Shown piece by piece: positions 24,125 through 35,835 of a stretch of DNA of 64,000 nt. The notes under the pieces were generated by a model that saw only the letters and a program-made list of their open reading frames with translations, made no database searches and had not been told where the DNA came from. The stretch is from NCBI GenBank assembly GCA_964019055.1, contig OZ025206.1:12806291-12870290 (forward strand), given 5' to 3'. A program made the position numbers and the translations under genes. This DNA is from Anthopleura xanthogrammica (lineage: Eukaryota; Cnidaria; Anthozoa; Actiniaria; Actiniidae). How positions within the stretch are numbered: the first letter of the stretch is position 1; each line of letters begins with the position of its first letter.

Positions 24125-27100
24125 CTATATGGATTTAGAATCAGTTGTGGCAAACACATCGTCATATCTCACATCATTTACCGCACTTTCATCTTCATCG
24201 TCACCGTCATTATTATATGCATCTTCTTCACTGAAGTGGTTGGTGGTGATGCTTGCAAAATCTCCGCTGGCTTTTACGGTCTCATTTCTATCATTATTTA
24301 ACATACGTTTAGACGTGGCAGGGCTTTCTTTCGCTTCTTCTATGCTATGTAGTCCACGAGCATCAGAGTCCTCAAAGTCACTCAGCAAGGGCTCAACTTG
24401 ATTGTCTGCCTTGCCGCCATGCGCATGTGAAAGAATAGGTGAACTTTGGCAATGAGAGAGACTTTTTGGTCTACGAGACTTAGTCGCATCACTTTCACTC
24501 AAGAACCGTTTGTGTGAAGGTGACAACGTGATATCTCCAGTCTTTCTCCGACTTCCTCGCCCGAAAATCCTGGAAACAAGACTGCTTTTATGTCTACGTA
24601 TCTGCGGCTTTCCCTTGAAATATGTTTGTGTTTGAGCGTCATAAGTTGGAACACGTATTGTTTGTGTCGCTTTTTCATTCGGATCGCACTGTTCCATCAT
24701 ATATACATTTCCATGGCCAGGAGCGCCAACTGCGAACGAGAAATTCCTTCCTCTGTCCGGTCCTCCGAGCAAATGCTGCAAGTTCATCTCACGGAAAGTT
24801 CTTGCATTATTCAGCTCGGGTCTGAAGAAGATTACATACACCTTGGGCCCGTAGATGAGCAGCATCAAGCAAAGGTTTGAGAATATAATAGCACAGCAAT
24901 GGATAATCACTTGATGGATCCCTGGCTGTGGGTTCCCATAATACGCACCCATAAACGTGATCCAGACAACATTGAATGTAAACATTGCGAGTGATATAAA
25001 TCTAGCGTGGTTGTAGTTTTCTGGAAAGTTTCTGGATTTAAAAGCAATAGCAGTGCAGATAATACTCAGGAGAATCAAGAATCCACTGGAAACTAAGAAC
25101 CACACGTTTTTGTGGCTGGTGCAGTGGAGAAAGCGGACAAGGTCCGGAAGTGGAATGGTAGAGACTTTGGGTTTTGGGGGATTCAGGAAAAACCATGTGA
25201 TGCAAATGGATACTTGTATAGATGAAAGGATTAGAACCATTACGAAATGTGCTGGCCTGGAAAGCAGGCATTTTCGATGAAAGACACCACTTCCCATTCG
25301 GTTGTTTAGTACGAGAACTGTTCTGTTGATCTTGGCTAATGTTAGCGACAGGATCACCGCAAATACTACAGCAAATAGGAACGCTGAAGCTCCACATTGA
25401 TGGTAGCTGGGTTTGCTCATCATGATGAGAGGGAGGAGAAAACCGAGGGCTATGCTGAGAAGCAGAACCAGGCTGATCTCAAAGCAACTAGCTCGAACAA
25501 CAGGGCTGTGTCTGTGACGAATGAACACCCAAACAAAAAATACAGCCAAGAAGAAGCAAAGCAGACTGCAAACACTAATGAAGATACTCCAAGGATGTGA
25601 TCGCGTCAGGTACCTTAGTGGGACATAAATACATTGAGTTCTGTTCTTATTAGACATGTGATCAATATTACACTCTATACAGTCTGTTGCCATGGTGACA
25701 TTGCTAATGTGACCGACGGGACATACTTTGCACTCCCAACAGCATTCAGCTTGTTTGGAGTGACGCTTAACGAAATAAGTCCCAGGTAGACAGGTGTCGC
25801 TACATCTTGATATTGGTACTTTGCCTCTTCCTTGGCCTAAATCTATGACAGAGTCGTTTAGCTTAAGCACTTTGGACAATGATTCGTAACTTCCAATCCT
25901 AATATTCTTTGGTTGATGTTGTTCTCCCTCGTCGCTTTGCTGAAGATTAAAGAAATCATAGCTACCAGGAGGATCGCCATGTTGATCCACCGTCAGATTT
26001 TTAGTGAATCCTGTCAACGTTCTGTTGAACAACAGCGGCAACAAGGACCGTGGCTCGATGTTTTTAAGACAAGAGGCTCTTCTTTCAGCTTTAGTAGCAT
26101 TAGAAGTGACGTTTAACTGGAAGCAAAAATCTCTGATCACGTTTGCTAAAATAAACACGCTGTTTATGACGTAATCGACTCTAGCAAATGCACTTTGAAT
26201 TTTCATGACGTGTGAAAGATTTTGTTTTGATTCCAGGTTAGCATAATTGTTTATGAGAGATGTTAACTTTTCATTTTGAACAGCTATGTCAAGATTTCTC
26301 AACCACGGATCGTGTTGTATATCTTCAACAGATTTATTTAGTCTATTACGTAGATAAACTATGAATTCCGGTACGGGGGTAACGGCAAACATAATTCCCA
26401 AACTTCCTTTCAAAATTGAAAAGTGTCGATCAAAAAGGCTTTCAGCGTTTGACCACGAATCACTTGCAATCCAAATACGGCCTGTCAGATTTAACGATTC
26501 TGCGGCTTCAAGTATCACTTGAGCGTTGCGCTCAGCCGCAAAGACCAAAACTACACGTGATTTTCTTGTCTCCTTTATGCTCATCAGCGCCTTTTTAATC
26601 GTGTTCTTCGAAGGTAAATATGAAAATACGATGTCATTTGCAAGACATATACCAAGTCGTTGGATCTCGTTGCGAAACGATTCGCGCAGCGGACCAGCAT
26701 AGTGGTCATCAGACGACACAAGGGACACATAGTTCCATTTAAAATGAGCCAATATTTGAGCAACTGCTTTGGCTTGGAGATTGTCTGGTGGTAGGACTCG
26801 AAGAAATGTCTTATAACGGGTCTTGTCACTGAAAACAGCTGAACTAGAGGCATATCCTACTTGAGGGATGTTAAACAAAGTTAATATATTGTTTACTGCT
26901 AAAGAAAGTTCACTGTTTCCTGCACCTAATACTGCAATAACAGCGGAGCGATTGCTTCCCAGAACATCATTACCATTGAGGGAAAATGGGTCAGTTTGTT
27001 TACCCAAGGCCCGCTGAAAATCATCCATGGTGTCCTTGAATCTCCTCTTTCTTTGAGTGATAAAAACCAGAGCGTTTTTAACAGCCATATCCAGAGTATT

Positions 27101-27430
27101 ACACGTATCTCGAATATTATATCCTAGGGAGATATTGAAGGGTAGGATTCCTCTTTGGTTGACGAGATTTACAGCATAAATCATTGCCTCGGCGAGAAAC
27201 AATCCCTTCGTATATATTTGATGACAATTGTCTAAATAATGAACTTTCTCCGAGCTTGTAACACAACCGCATGGTTTCGAGTGAATCGGGAACATTCCTC
27301 CTAAAATCAAGTCTCCTTCTTGGTAGTTATTCAACCTTTGTGCCTTGCCAGTCTTCATCAGAATGAGTAACAGCAGTACCACTTTAAAAATAAAGGATTG
27401 TTTTGTACTAAACTTTTCAACATTGGCCAT
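24125..27430 (-). CDS. class C GPCR, metabotropic-glutamate-receptor-like (A), intronless, 1101 aa
   Basis: A full class C receptor in one exon. Start: ATG at 27428-27430 (AAAATGG context) gives a clean signal peptide ending KTGKA; another in-frame ATG at 27470-27472 would add 14 residues. The Venus-flytrap ligand domain covers about 35-530 (GDLILGGMFPIH, GYASSSAVFSDKTRY, LPPDNLQAKAVAQIL). The nine-cysteine linker is near 545-605 (CSDTCLPGTYF, ECCWECKVCPVG). Seven helices cover about 615-865 and end with the family signature KVYVIFFRPELN. The tail of about 235 residues is Ser/Arg-rich, then very acidic. Pocket positions of mGluR1, aligned from memory: the Ser165 equivalent is present (GAGNSELS), Tyr236 is present (DDHYAG) and Asp318 is present (ASDSW), so binding of an alpha-amino acid is plausible. 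Tail contacts are not predictable. Divergent partner of the receptor starting at 31448. Confidence 0.95.
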   Translation of the reverse strand: MANVEKFSTKQSFIFKVVLLLLILMKTGKAQRLNNYQEGDLILGGMFPIHSKPCGCVTSSEKVHYLDNCHQIYTKGLFLAEAMIYAVNLVNQRGILPFNISLGYNIRDTCNTLDMAVKNALVFITQRKRRFKDTMDDFQRALGKQTDPFSLNGNDVLGSNRSAVIAVLGAGNSELSLAVNNILTLFNIPQVGYASSSAVFSDKTRYKTFLRVLPPDNLQAKAVAQILAHFKWNYVSLVSSDDHYAGPLRESFRNEIQRLGICLANDIVFSYLPSKNTIKKALMSIKETRKSRVVLVFAAERNAQVILEAAESLNLTGRIWIASDSWSNAESLFDRHFSILKGSLGIMFAVTPVPEFIVYLRNRLNKSVEDIQHDPWLRNLDIAVQNEKLTSLINNYANLESKQNLSHVMKIQSAFARVDYVINSVFILANVIRDFCFQLNVTSNATKAERRASCLKNIEPRSLLPLLFNRTLTGFTKNLTVDQHGDPPGSYDFFNLQQSDEGEQHQPKNIRIGSYESLSKVLKLNDSVIDLGQGRGKVPISRCSDTCLPGTYFVKRHSKQAECCWECKVCPVGHISNVTMATDCIECNIDHMSNKNRTQCIYVPLRYLTRSHPWSIFISVCSLLCFFLAVFFVWVFIRHRHSPVVRASCFEISLVLLLSIALGFLLPLIMMSKPSYHQCGASAFLFAVVFAVILSLTLAKINRTVLVLNNRMGSGVFHRKCLLSRPAHFVMVLILSSIQVSICITWFFLNPPKPKVSTIPLPDLVRFLHCTSHKNVWFLVSSGFLILLSIICTAIAFKSRNFPENYNHARFISLAMFTFNVVWITFMGAYYGNPQPGIHQVIIHCCAIIFSNLCLMLLIYGPKVYVIFFRPELNNARTFREMNLQHLLGGPDRGRNFSFAVGAPGHGNVYMMEQCDPNEKATQTIRVPTYDAQTQTYFKGKPQIRRHKSSLVSRIFGRGSRRKTGDITLSPSHKRFLSESDATKSRRPKSLSHCQSSPILSHAHGGKADNQVEPLLSDFEDSDARGLHSIEEAKESPATSKRMLNNDRNETVKASGDFASITTNHFSEEDAYNNDGDDEDESAVNDVRYDDVFATTDSKSI

Positions 27431-29658
27431 TTTTATCTCAGCGTCGATTAAAGCCTCCTGTTTGATTAGCATACTGTTCAACTTGATTGATTTCTTCTTA
27501 TAAATTATTCACTCGGTAAAATGGCTCTGAACTGAATAAAGGTCAATGTTCTATTATATAAGGAAAGAGATTTATGAATATTCTCAGAGTCCCAGGATCT
27601 GTTGTCTGAAGCTAAGAGCGGTTTCCGGGAAGTTACCAAGTTTCTGCTGTTTGGTGCTGTGACATGTGTAACTTCACGAGCTGAACTGGACCAAGCATCC
27701 GTTTTGGAACTTGTTACTGATCAATGACAAAATCTTGTTAATTGTCACTTTATACTGAGCTTTGTATTTCAAATCTCGTTGTCAATGGCAACTATCGCTC
27801 ATTAGAGTGAATCACTACTTAACAAAAGCAAATGGAACTGAGTTGCTGGATTTGGAAATGAAAAACAAGAACCACGAATTGATAATTGAATTTCGTGTAT
27901 TCAGACAACCTGTCTGTGTCAATAGAGGCTAATAGAGCAATACTTCACCAAACCATCATGTTTGTCTATTTTTATCCCTTGCCACTCGAATCCAGATATT
28001 GGAAGATACAGGGCTTCATGTCGGTCCCTATATTTCCTATATTTTATTTCCTAAGTTCCCCTATGTTCCCCTATATAGTTCTTAAATGTCCTATAATTCC
28101 TATAATCTTATTCAGGAAAGAAAAGGAAAAAATTATTATCAAGCTCATAAACTTTGGTACAGGTGGAAGGGAAATAAAAATTAACTTAAAAAATATAGGA
28201 AATATAGCGACACTTGAAGCCCTAAAGATATCTAAACCTGACGCGGGATCTGAATTAGAAACAAAATTAATTTTGTATCGACAAGGGGGAAACGTGTCAG
28301 TGACACCCATTCGCCTCAATTAAAATGATCGCTAAAAATAATTTTGCTTCGCTTTAATAGTGGTTGTGCAACAATATGAAATATTTTTTTAAGAAATTAA
28401 TAAACGGAAAATTAAAAAAATATATGTTTAGTTATGGAAGCCGAGTGTCATTTCTACCATGAGCCATAGACCAGCTGTCTGTCATTGCTTAGGTTCGCGG
28501 CAAATTAAAAAAAAACTATGTTTAAATATGGCAGCCGAGTGTCATTTCTAAAACTGAATGAGCCCACATAGAACAGCTTTCTGCCTTTGGCGCGTGTTCA
28601 ATGTATTTAGAGTCTATCCAGCTATGTTAGGCGCCTGCCAACCTGGACAACAACAATATCAACAGTTTCAGCTCTCGAGAATAATTCTCAATCTGATAAT
28701 TAGTTAAGGTTATTCTCAAGACCGCACCACTCACTCACCGGAACACGTATCACACCACATGCAGTCAAGTGAAATCATGGATTTTGTTCTCAAATATCTC
28801 TAACTTAAAATGAATGTAATCAGCTGAGTTGATCACCTTCCCCGAAAGGAATTATGGGTCACTACTTTTGGTTAGCATTTTTCGAGCGTTTTCTGAGTAC
28901 ACAATGTAGACTTTTCTTGTTGATTGAAATATAATTCCGCCATGAGTTTGTCTTGTGTTTACGATTAATTTAAAGAAGGAAGAACTCGTATTTCATAAAT
29001 TCTCTTGGCAGAATAATGGGAAATGTTAATTAAAATACGATGTTGAATCCTCAATTCTGATTGATTGACCTTGAATTTGTTCTGATGGTCAACTCAGCTG
29101 GATGTTTGCGCGTATTCTAATAATCACACGCAGTACCACCACACGCAGTACCCACCACCTAATAAACTACGTGTCCCTAATTTGGACCATGGTTTTGACG
29201 TTGTCCCGTACGAGTATTTGCCTGGGGTCTCAGGAGTGCCAGGATCTATCTGGGATTTGTTTCGGGCATTTATCACAGAAATAAATATATGTCAATTTAA
29301 TGTCCTAGAAATGCTGTTTCCTACTGACATTTTAAAGAAAATCCTGGGCAGGAAGCCGTGGTATCAAGGGCACTCACTAAAATCGAAACCTGGATCTACC
29401 CAAGGGTCTTTAGACTATAAATAATCGAAGCGAGTCCGACTTCTTAACACTAATCATTGTGACCGCCCACCTGCTAAACCTCCAAGCTCGGATCTAATTT
29501 ATGAGTGTAATCTTGACAGGAATACTTAGTCTAAAATTATACTTAGGTATTCATAAGTACTGTTTTCTGACTCCATGCTGAGATGATCCACAACGTACAA
29601 GGCCATGCATGCACTCTCTCAACACCCAACCATTCACCTGTCGAACCATCATGCTCAG

Positions 29659-29716
<58 letters not shown>

Positions 29717-31447
29717 CCAGAAATGGGTATTTTCCTAGAATTGTGAAATAGTTAAGACTTTGTTTGCTGTCTAAGTACAATGCCATTTGATCTGTCAGTA
29801 TGGAAATTAAGAATTTTGCTTAGAAATTAGGCCATATTTCCGCGCAATCTTCTGTAAAAGGTCAAGTCAGACAAAAGTTAAAATAAACCACAATAATATT
29901 AATAATGATAATGGTTTAATATCAGAGTTTCCACAAATATGGCTCTTCACCTGATATGAATAAATATCTCTATATACGTTACATACTCTAAATCTATACT
30001 ATATGAATAACTATTTATACATACTCTACTAGTATTTATCAGAGATCCTTAGCCGGTTTAAAACTATGCTTAGGCTTTCATGATAGTAAATTAAAGTTAC
30101 TCATTCTATGATCAATAATTATACCGCGGCAAGGCCACTCTCTCAACACTCAACCATTCACCTGTCGAACCAGCACGCTCATTCTTTATAGATCGAAATA
30201 ATGAGTATTTGCCAGGGATATAGTCTAATAGTAGATATTCTTAATGTTTCAAAGGGTTTAGTATAAGTAATTCTGCCTTAGCCCATGGCAAAAAACGATT
30301 AAAGACTTAAAACTAAGAGATAACATGGAATTTATACATGTTTAAGTCATGATATTTGGACTAAAAATAGCCCGAAGGTACTAACTACAGCTAAGAGGAA
30401 AAAACAGGAAATTTTGACATTAATAAACGAGTCTAAAAAGGAAACAATTCAAGCGCTGTTGGTTTTCCCTCACCGCCGTTTGACAATGCTCCTTGCATGG
30501 AAATAATCATAATGTTGGAAGACTCGGTAAAGAAGACTTCACCATTGTTTTTGAAAATATTCAATAATTCATGATTATAGAACATGCAGTTTTGTATTAT
30601 TGATGATGAACGAATGAAAGGAGCGAAATTAAAGCAGACCGGAAAGGTCTTTGATTTCTACCAAGGGAAGATTTCCCCCTTAGTTTGCCATTGATGAATG
30701 TTCATATTTTGATATAAAGTACTTAAAAAAATTTGCAGGTTTGATTTTCGAAGGGATTTTTTGATCGATTCCACATACTTATTTATTGAGTCCTAACGCA
30801 ACATCAAAGAGATTAATTATACCAACTTGAACACATTCCCGAACGTTTACAAAAACATTTGAAAAGGAGCTGCTTATGCACCAATCATCGTACGCCGTGA
30901 AATGAAAACAAGCAAAATGATAAATAGTACTAATAACTTCATCAGAGCCCGTAAAAGTGGTGGATTCAAGGTGTTATAAACGGCTGAACGAAAGAAAAAG
31001 ACTAAGAAAGCGAGTATTTGGACTCAATCAAGCACGGTAAGTCACATTTGGTATCTTTAACAGGCAGAAAAACTTTTGGTTTTCTCAGTATTGATGCCAT
31101 TCGGTGCTAACAAAGCTCAACCACTCACTTTTAGCGGATCGCAGTCGACGCTTTTCTGGCTTCCGACGCTTAATTAATGCCACACTGAGAAAAATTTAAC
31201 TTTTGAACTCGTCTCGCTTTTCTCACCAAAATGAAAAACCTTAGCATTTTGAATGTCAAACGAGCAGCTTTTTCTGTGCATGGAATATCATTGGTGTAAT
31301 TTTCATAGCCGGCGAGATTATTAATTTTTACCCCAAAACTAAAAGTATTAGCATCATGCCGATAAGTAATATATTTTTTCCACAGGTGATTTTGTGTTTA
31401 CTACGGTAGTGGTCATTGAAGAACTTCATTAGTACAGGAAACGAATA
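27431..31447. other. 4-kb divergent spacer between the two class C receptors
   Basis: Shared upstream region of two receptors transcribed apart. Contents: a roughly 93-bp tandem duplication (28408-28560), a TAA run (29660-29715), and a direct repeat pair (29598-29657 and 30131-30182, sharing CTCTCTCAACAC and TTCACCTGTCGAACCA). The open stretch near 27886-28323 is low-complexity and not called. Confidence 0.6.
29660..29715. repeat. TAA trinucleotide microsatellite
   Basis: About 18 uninterrupted ATA/TAA copies. Confidence 0.95.
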
Positions 31448-34400
31448 ATGATCTCGTTTCAGTTGATCATTCTAAATGCCATTTTCGTGTACGTCCTGCC
31501 AGTTAATTCCTTGGTTAATACTACTATTATTAACGACGAAGTTTCTGCTTATCAACCAGCAGACGTCATTCTTGGCGGGCTTTTTCCCGCGCATTCATCA
31601 CGAGGTAGAAAATGTGGAGACTTGGACATGGAAAGCATCGCGCTGGTGGAGGCTATGATTTATACGGTTGATAGGGTTAACAAGGAATCTCTCCTACCGT
31701 GGAATTTAACTCTAGGCTACGATATCCGAGACACTTGCAATCTCGTTGCAGTTTCTTTGAAAAGAACTTTAGATTTTCTTTCGGAGAAGAAATATTCAAT
31801 CACTGATGGTGACTTGAAGCGATGTGGCAGCCATGGCCGACAATCTTGTGATGGCAAGCTTTTATCTGTGATAGGTGCTGGACGAAACGAAATTTCTGTC
31901 GCTGTCAACAAAGTTTTGAGCGTTTTTGAAATTCCTCAGATCGGCTACGCATCTACTTCAGGGATTTTGAGTGACAAGTCTAGGTTTCCTTCGTTTTCGA
32001 GGACAGTTGTTCCTGGATCACATCGACCAAAAGTCCTATCAAAAGTCATGACCCACTTCGGATGGACGTACATTGCTTTACTGACTTCTAGTGATCCACA
32101 CTGGAGATCTCTGTCAATTAAATTTAAAAACATCGCGCACTCCAAGGGAATTTGCATCGGAATTGAAGAAACTTTACCATTCAATTCTTCTGCCAAAGAA
32201 ATGCAGTCTATGATTACCAGAATCAAGGCGAAAGAAAAATTGAAAATCATTTTATTATTCACCTCACCTCTTGATACAACTAACATTATCATTAGGGCAG
32301 ATGCTGCTAACATGACTGGAAAAGTTTGGGTAGTAAGCGAAGTTTTGGCCGGTTCTACCAATATCATGTCTGAGCATGCGCACGTTTCGCAAGGTATGTT
32401 GGTCATTGCGAATAAGTTGGATTCAGTAGCTGAGTTTGCAAAATACTTTGAAAACTTGAATCCTGCTCAAAACACGAGAAATCCTTGGCTTAGGAAGCTG
32501 TGGGAAAAGGTCTTTGGCTGCTCCTTCAAGGACGACGTTAAAGCTGATACAAAGATGCAGAATCCATCTAAGATTTGCAAGGGCAGCGAAAAAATTAACG
32601 GGATTCGTCACATGCTGTCGTTTTCACACGTGAATCACGTGATAGATGCTATCATGGCTGTGTGTCACGTGATCAAGAGGATCTGTAGAGAATCTATTCA
32701 AGTAAAGGCTACTCATGGCAAAGAAAAGTGTCTCAAAGAACTTTCTAAGTCCAAAGTATTGTCAGAAATGTTTCTTGGACCCTTCGTATTTCAAAGTTTG
32801 TCAAATCGAAAAGTTTTCCTTGATTCAAATGGTGACGCTGTTAGCTCTTACAGAATTGAAAACCTACAGATATCTGGTAGAGAAGCCAGATTCCATACCG
32901 TTGGGAAGTACACTGGCAGTTCCTTTGATATCAAAAAGGACAAAATACAGTGGCCAAACAAAAGGACCCAGCAACCAGTCGGACAGTGCAGTTTCCCATG
33001 CAAGGCGGGCAGCTATAGAATCCATGTGGGATCACGATGTTGCTGGAGATGCGCCAAGTGTCCAGTTGGTTCAATAAGCAAACACGGCCTTAAATGTACT
33101 GAATGCCAAAGTGGCTTCACTTCCAATGAAGACAACACATCTTGCAGAAAGATAAACCATGAATTCTTTGGCTGGGGTGCAGCAGGAGCGGGTACCATCA
33201 TTGCTGTTTCTTTAATATCCTTTGGGCTGTCCCTGACAGTATATATTATTCTCATAATATACAAGACAACGCCCATGGTAAGCGGTCTTGGAAGTGAGAC
33301 TAATTTTCGCCTGTTATGGAGCATAGGTTTTGGGGTGTTGGTCCCATTTGCATACATAGGATTACCATCTGACAATATGTGCAAAATGCAGGCGGTTCTA
33401 TTTGGCACCAGTTTGACCTTCACCATGTCATTAGTGCTGGCAAAAGCCAAGCAGTTGACTTCCAAAAGAAAGAACCTTACATCAAAATGGCGAGTACAGA
33501 TTTATAGTCAAAGTCAGATCATTTTCTCTTTATTTCTGACCATCGTAGAACTCCTCATCTGTATTCTTTGGATCATAAACAAGCCACCGAGTGCCCAGAT
33601 CAGAGAGGTGAGCGCTGATAGAAGTATAGTGGTGTGCAACAATACTACTTCAGCCTGGTACGCCTTGTCTACTTTTCATATACTTGTCATAAGCATAGCT
33701 TGTACATACTTGTCTTATAACGTCAGAAAACGTCTGGTTAATTACTCCGAGGCTAAGTACATATTGTGTGCTATGATAGCGTTTTACTCAGCTTGGGGAA
33801 TTTTTACCGCAGTTCTCTATGGAACACCAGTTGGTCTTCACGATGTCACCATCAACTGTTTAGCCATCATCGCATCGCAAATGATCTTTTTGGGATTCAT
33901 TTTCTTTCCAAAACTGTATATCATCTTTTTCAAATCAAAGCTCAACAAGGAAGCTGTATTTGACGCACTGATTGCCGCTGACCATGAAATCGAATGCGCA
34001 TGTAAAAATTCATTGCAAAAGTTGGAATCTGAGCACCCATCAACCAGACCTCATTCTTTAAGCTTCAGAGAAGTTAGCTCCAGGGAATTTCCAAGTGATA
34101 TGAGTCTAGAACCCAAAACCTTTCGTCCATCGTTGTTGAAGAAGCTTTCAGCGTGGGCTTGTTGCGCTTGTTTACAGCGTGACAGCGCTTCTGTCGCAGA
34201 TTCCCGTGACAATGTCAACAACCGTCTAACTGTAAGCCCTTATCCTTTACCAATCATATCAATAGAAGACGGAACAAGAAGTCAAACCAGTGACCCAGGG
34301 TATCACGTCAGGGAAGATGTAGAGACATGCTATACTCAAGATCGGTGCACTTGTGAGCTTGACCCTACCGAAGACCATGAATATCAGGCTGAGAATATAG

Positions 34401-34627
34401 TAAGTCTTACAGCAGCAGAGTATCGAAGGGCTAAGATCTGGAACAAACAAAACGGGTCGAATGAAAGCAAACTCGGAAAACGAAGAAACGAAGCTGCTTG
34501 TGACAAGCCAGATGAGCAGCGTTTTTCCAGGTTGATTATGAAAGGTGGAAATATGGAGGAAGTTTTTCAGCTTGAGGGGGGAGTGATCACTAACGAACAC
34601 GGTCGTATATCTGAGAGTACACTATGA
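31448..34627 (+). CDS. class C GPCR, metabotropic-glutamate-receptor-like (B), intronless, 1059 aa
   Basis: Starts at ATG 31448-31450 with a signal peptide (hydrophobic to about residue 21). The Venus-flytrap domain (ADVILGGLFPAH, IPQIGYASTSGILSDKSRF, MTHFGWTYIALL) is followed by the Cys-rich linker (CSFPCKAGSYRI, CCWRCAKCPVG), seven helices and FPKLYIIFFKSKLN, then a tail of about 225 residues with a Cys cluster (WACCACLQ) that could be palmitoylated. It is a clear relative of the minus-strand receptor 4 kb away, but the pocket differs: the Ser165 equivalent is Asn (GAGRNE), Tyr236 is Trp (DPHWRS) and Asp318 is Glu (VSEVLAG); numbering is mGluR1 from memory. It may bind a different ligand or serve as a partner subunit; both are inference. 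A short GACA run follows the stop codon. Confidence 0.95.
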   Translation: MISFQLIILNAIFVYVLPVNSLVNTTIINDEVSAYQPADVILGGLFPAHSSRGRKCGDLDMESIALVEAMIYTVDRVNKESLLPWNLTLGYDIRDTCNLVAVSLKRTLDFLSEKKYSITDGDLKRCGSHGRQSCDGKLLSVIGAGRNEISVAVNKVLSVFEIPQIGYASTSGILSDKSRFPSFSRTVVPGSHRPKVLSKVMTHFGWTYIALLTSSDPHWRSLSIKFKNIAHSKGICIGIEETLPFNSSAKEMQSMITRIKAKEKLKIILLFTSPLDTTNIIIRADAANMTGKVWVVSEVLAGSTNIMSEHAHVSQGMLVIANKLDSVAEFAKYFENLNPAQNTRNPWLRKLWEKVFGCSFKDDVKADTKMQNPSKICKGSEKINGIRHMLSFSHVNHVIDAIMAVCHVIKRICRESIQVKATHGKEKCLKELSKSKVLSEMFLGPFVFQSLSNRKVFLDSNGDAVSSYRIENLQISGREARFHTVGKYTGSSFDIKKDKIQWPNKRTQQPVGQCSFPCKAGSYRIHVGSRCCWRCAKCPVGSISKHGLKCTECQSGFTSNEDNTSCRKINHEFFGWGAAGAGTIIAVSLISFGLSLTVYIILIIYKTTPMVSGLGSETNFRLLWSIGFGVLVPFAYIGLPSDNMCKMQAVLFGTSLTFTMSLVLAKAKQLTSKRKNLTSKWRVQIYSQSQIIFSLFLTIVELLICILWIINKPPSAQIREVSADRSIVVCNNTTSAWYALSTFHILVISIACTYLSYNVRKRLVNYSEAKYILCAMIAFYSAWGIFTAVLYGTPVGLHDVTINCLAIIASQMIFLGFIFFPKLYIIFFKSKLNKEAVFDALIAADHEIECACKNSLQKLESEHPSTRPHSLSFREVSSREFPSDMSLEPKTFRPSLLKKLSAWACCACLQRDSASVADSRDNVNNRLTVSPYPLPIISIEDGTRSQTSDPGYHVREDVETCYTQDRCTCELDPTEDHEYQAENIVSLTAAEYRRAKIWNKQNGSNESKLGKRRNEAACDKPDEQRFSRLIMKGGNMEEVFQLEGGVITNEHGRISESTL

Positions 34628-34849
34628 GACATCATGGACAGACAGACAGATAATTTAGGACAGACAGACAATAGACACAAAGGTCCAAAGCAACACACAC
34701 TGCAAGCAATGCAAGGGGAGAGCCAGATGCACCCAGTCAGACAGAACCGCGAGGCAACTGAACCAGAATGTACCCCTCCCCAAAAAAAAATTTCTATAAA
34801 CAAAATTTGGAAAAGTAGACCGAATTAAATCACCTTATGTAAATTGCGC

Positions 34850-35110
34850 AATAGACCATTTCACGGTTGTCGTCGCTCAACCTCAGCCTCGATAGTGTGT
34901 AATTTATTCTTTAGAATTTGACTAAAGCCCGTGGAAGTTTTAAGTGTTTCAATAGATATTTTTGAAAGCGCTCGTGCATCTCGAAAATGGTCTATTGTTT
35001 GATAATGTGTACATTCTTTAAATTACCATGAGCTGTAGTCAAATTCTAAAGAATATATTACACACTATCGAGGCTGAGGTTGAGCGACGACAACCGTGAA
35101 ATAGTCTATT
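34850..35110. mobile_element. MITE with 75-bp arms
   Basis: Arms AATAGACCATTTCACGGTTG and CAACCGTGAAATAGTCTATT, continuing through GACGACAACCTC-type sequence and ending at TAGAATTTGACT / AGTCAAATTCTA. Internally, CGAAAATGGTCTATTG resembles the ends of the elements at 3681 and 44427. Confidence 0.88.
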
Positions 35111-35384
35111 CAAACCATGTGATTTTTACACGGTGTTCACTGAAGAGTTGTTCCTTTATCTTTTTGAAATTTATTCGTTCATATTCATGTGGATATGAAA
35201 ACATTATAAAGAAGCAATTCTCTAGAGAACATCAAGTAAACATCACATGGCTTGAATTGGGCAATTTACATACGAAGGTGCAGCTCAATGTGGAGGACAA
35301 AAGAAGAGGTTCCAATTAATTCTCAGGAGATTGACTGCTTTGACGTCACGCGCAAGGGATCTATTGACCCTATGCGCATGCCAT

Positions 35385-35765
35385 TCTCGTACCCAGAGCC
35401 TTCTCAACTTTCTAACGAAAGATCCTAGGGTCTGGGAACCTTAAAGTTCTATCGAATTTCATTGCCTGTTGAAAATAACACAGCAACGAACTCTGATTGG
35501 TCAATAGGATAAACAAACATACCAACGGAAACCAAGCGGCAAGCCAAATCGACTAGGACGGTTATACATCTTCGAGTCTTGAATCAAATCCTACTTTCAT
35601 TTGTCGAAGATGTAAACTTTTGCAAATAGAAGACTAAACAAGCCGTTAGAAAGGTTGAGCCGGCATTTTATAGTCAGCGATCGTGAGATAGAGTATGCGC
35701 TCTGACGGTCATTAGGGTTTCCCAAAGCCTACGATTTGGCTAATGAGTAGGGTCTGGGAACGAGA
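35385..35765. mobile_element. inverted-repeat element with TCTCGTACCCAGA ends
   Basis: Left TCTCGTACCCAGAGCCTTCT, right AGGGTCTGGGAACGAGA; inner CTTTCTAACG / CGTTAGAAAGGTTGA also pair. The right part (TTTGGCTAATGAGTAGG) recurs at 47660. Confidence 0.7.
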
Positions 35766-35835
35766 AGTCGATTTTCGCAGACTTCATGACACCAAAGTTT
35801 TGCAGTGACGTCATTTCAATGACATTTTAACGTGC
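35761..35835 (+). repeat. CRE-bearing dispersed repeat, copy 1
   Basis: Contains ATTTTCGCAGACTTCATGAC and CAGTGACGTCATTTC. Copies at 40921-41016 (inverted) and 47950-48035. Confidence 0.8.

Noticed and set aside
27886..28323. 145-codon open frame upstream of class C receptor A
   Set aside because: Built largely from a CCTATA/TTCC low-complexity stretch; no domain.
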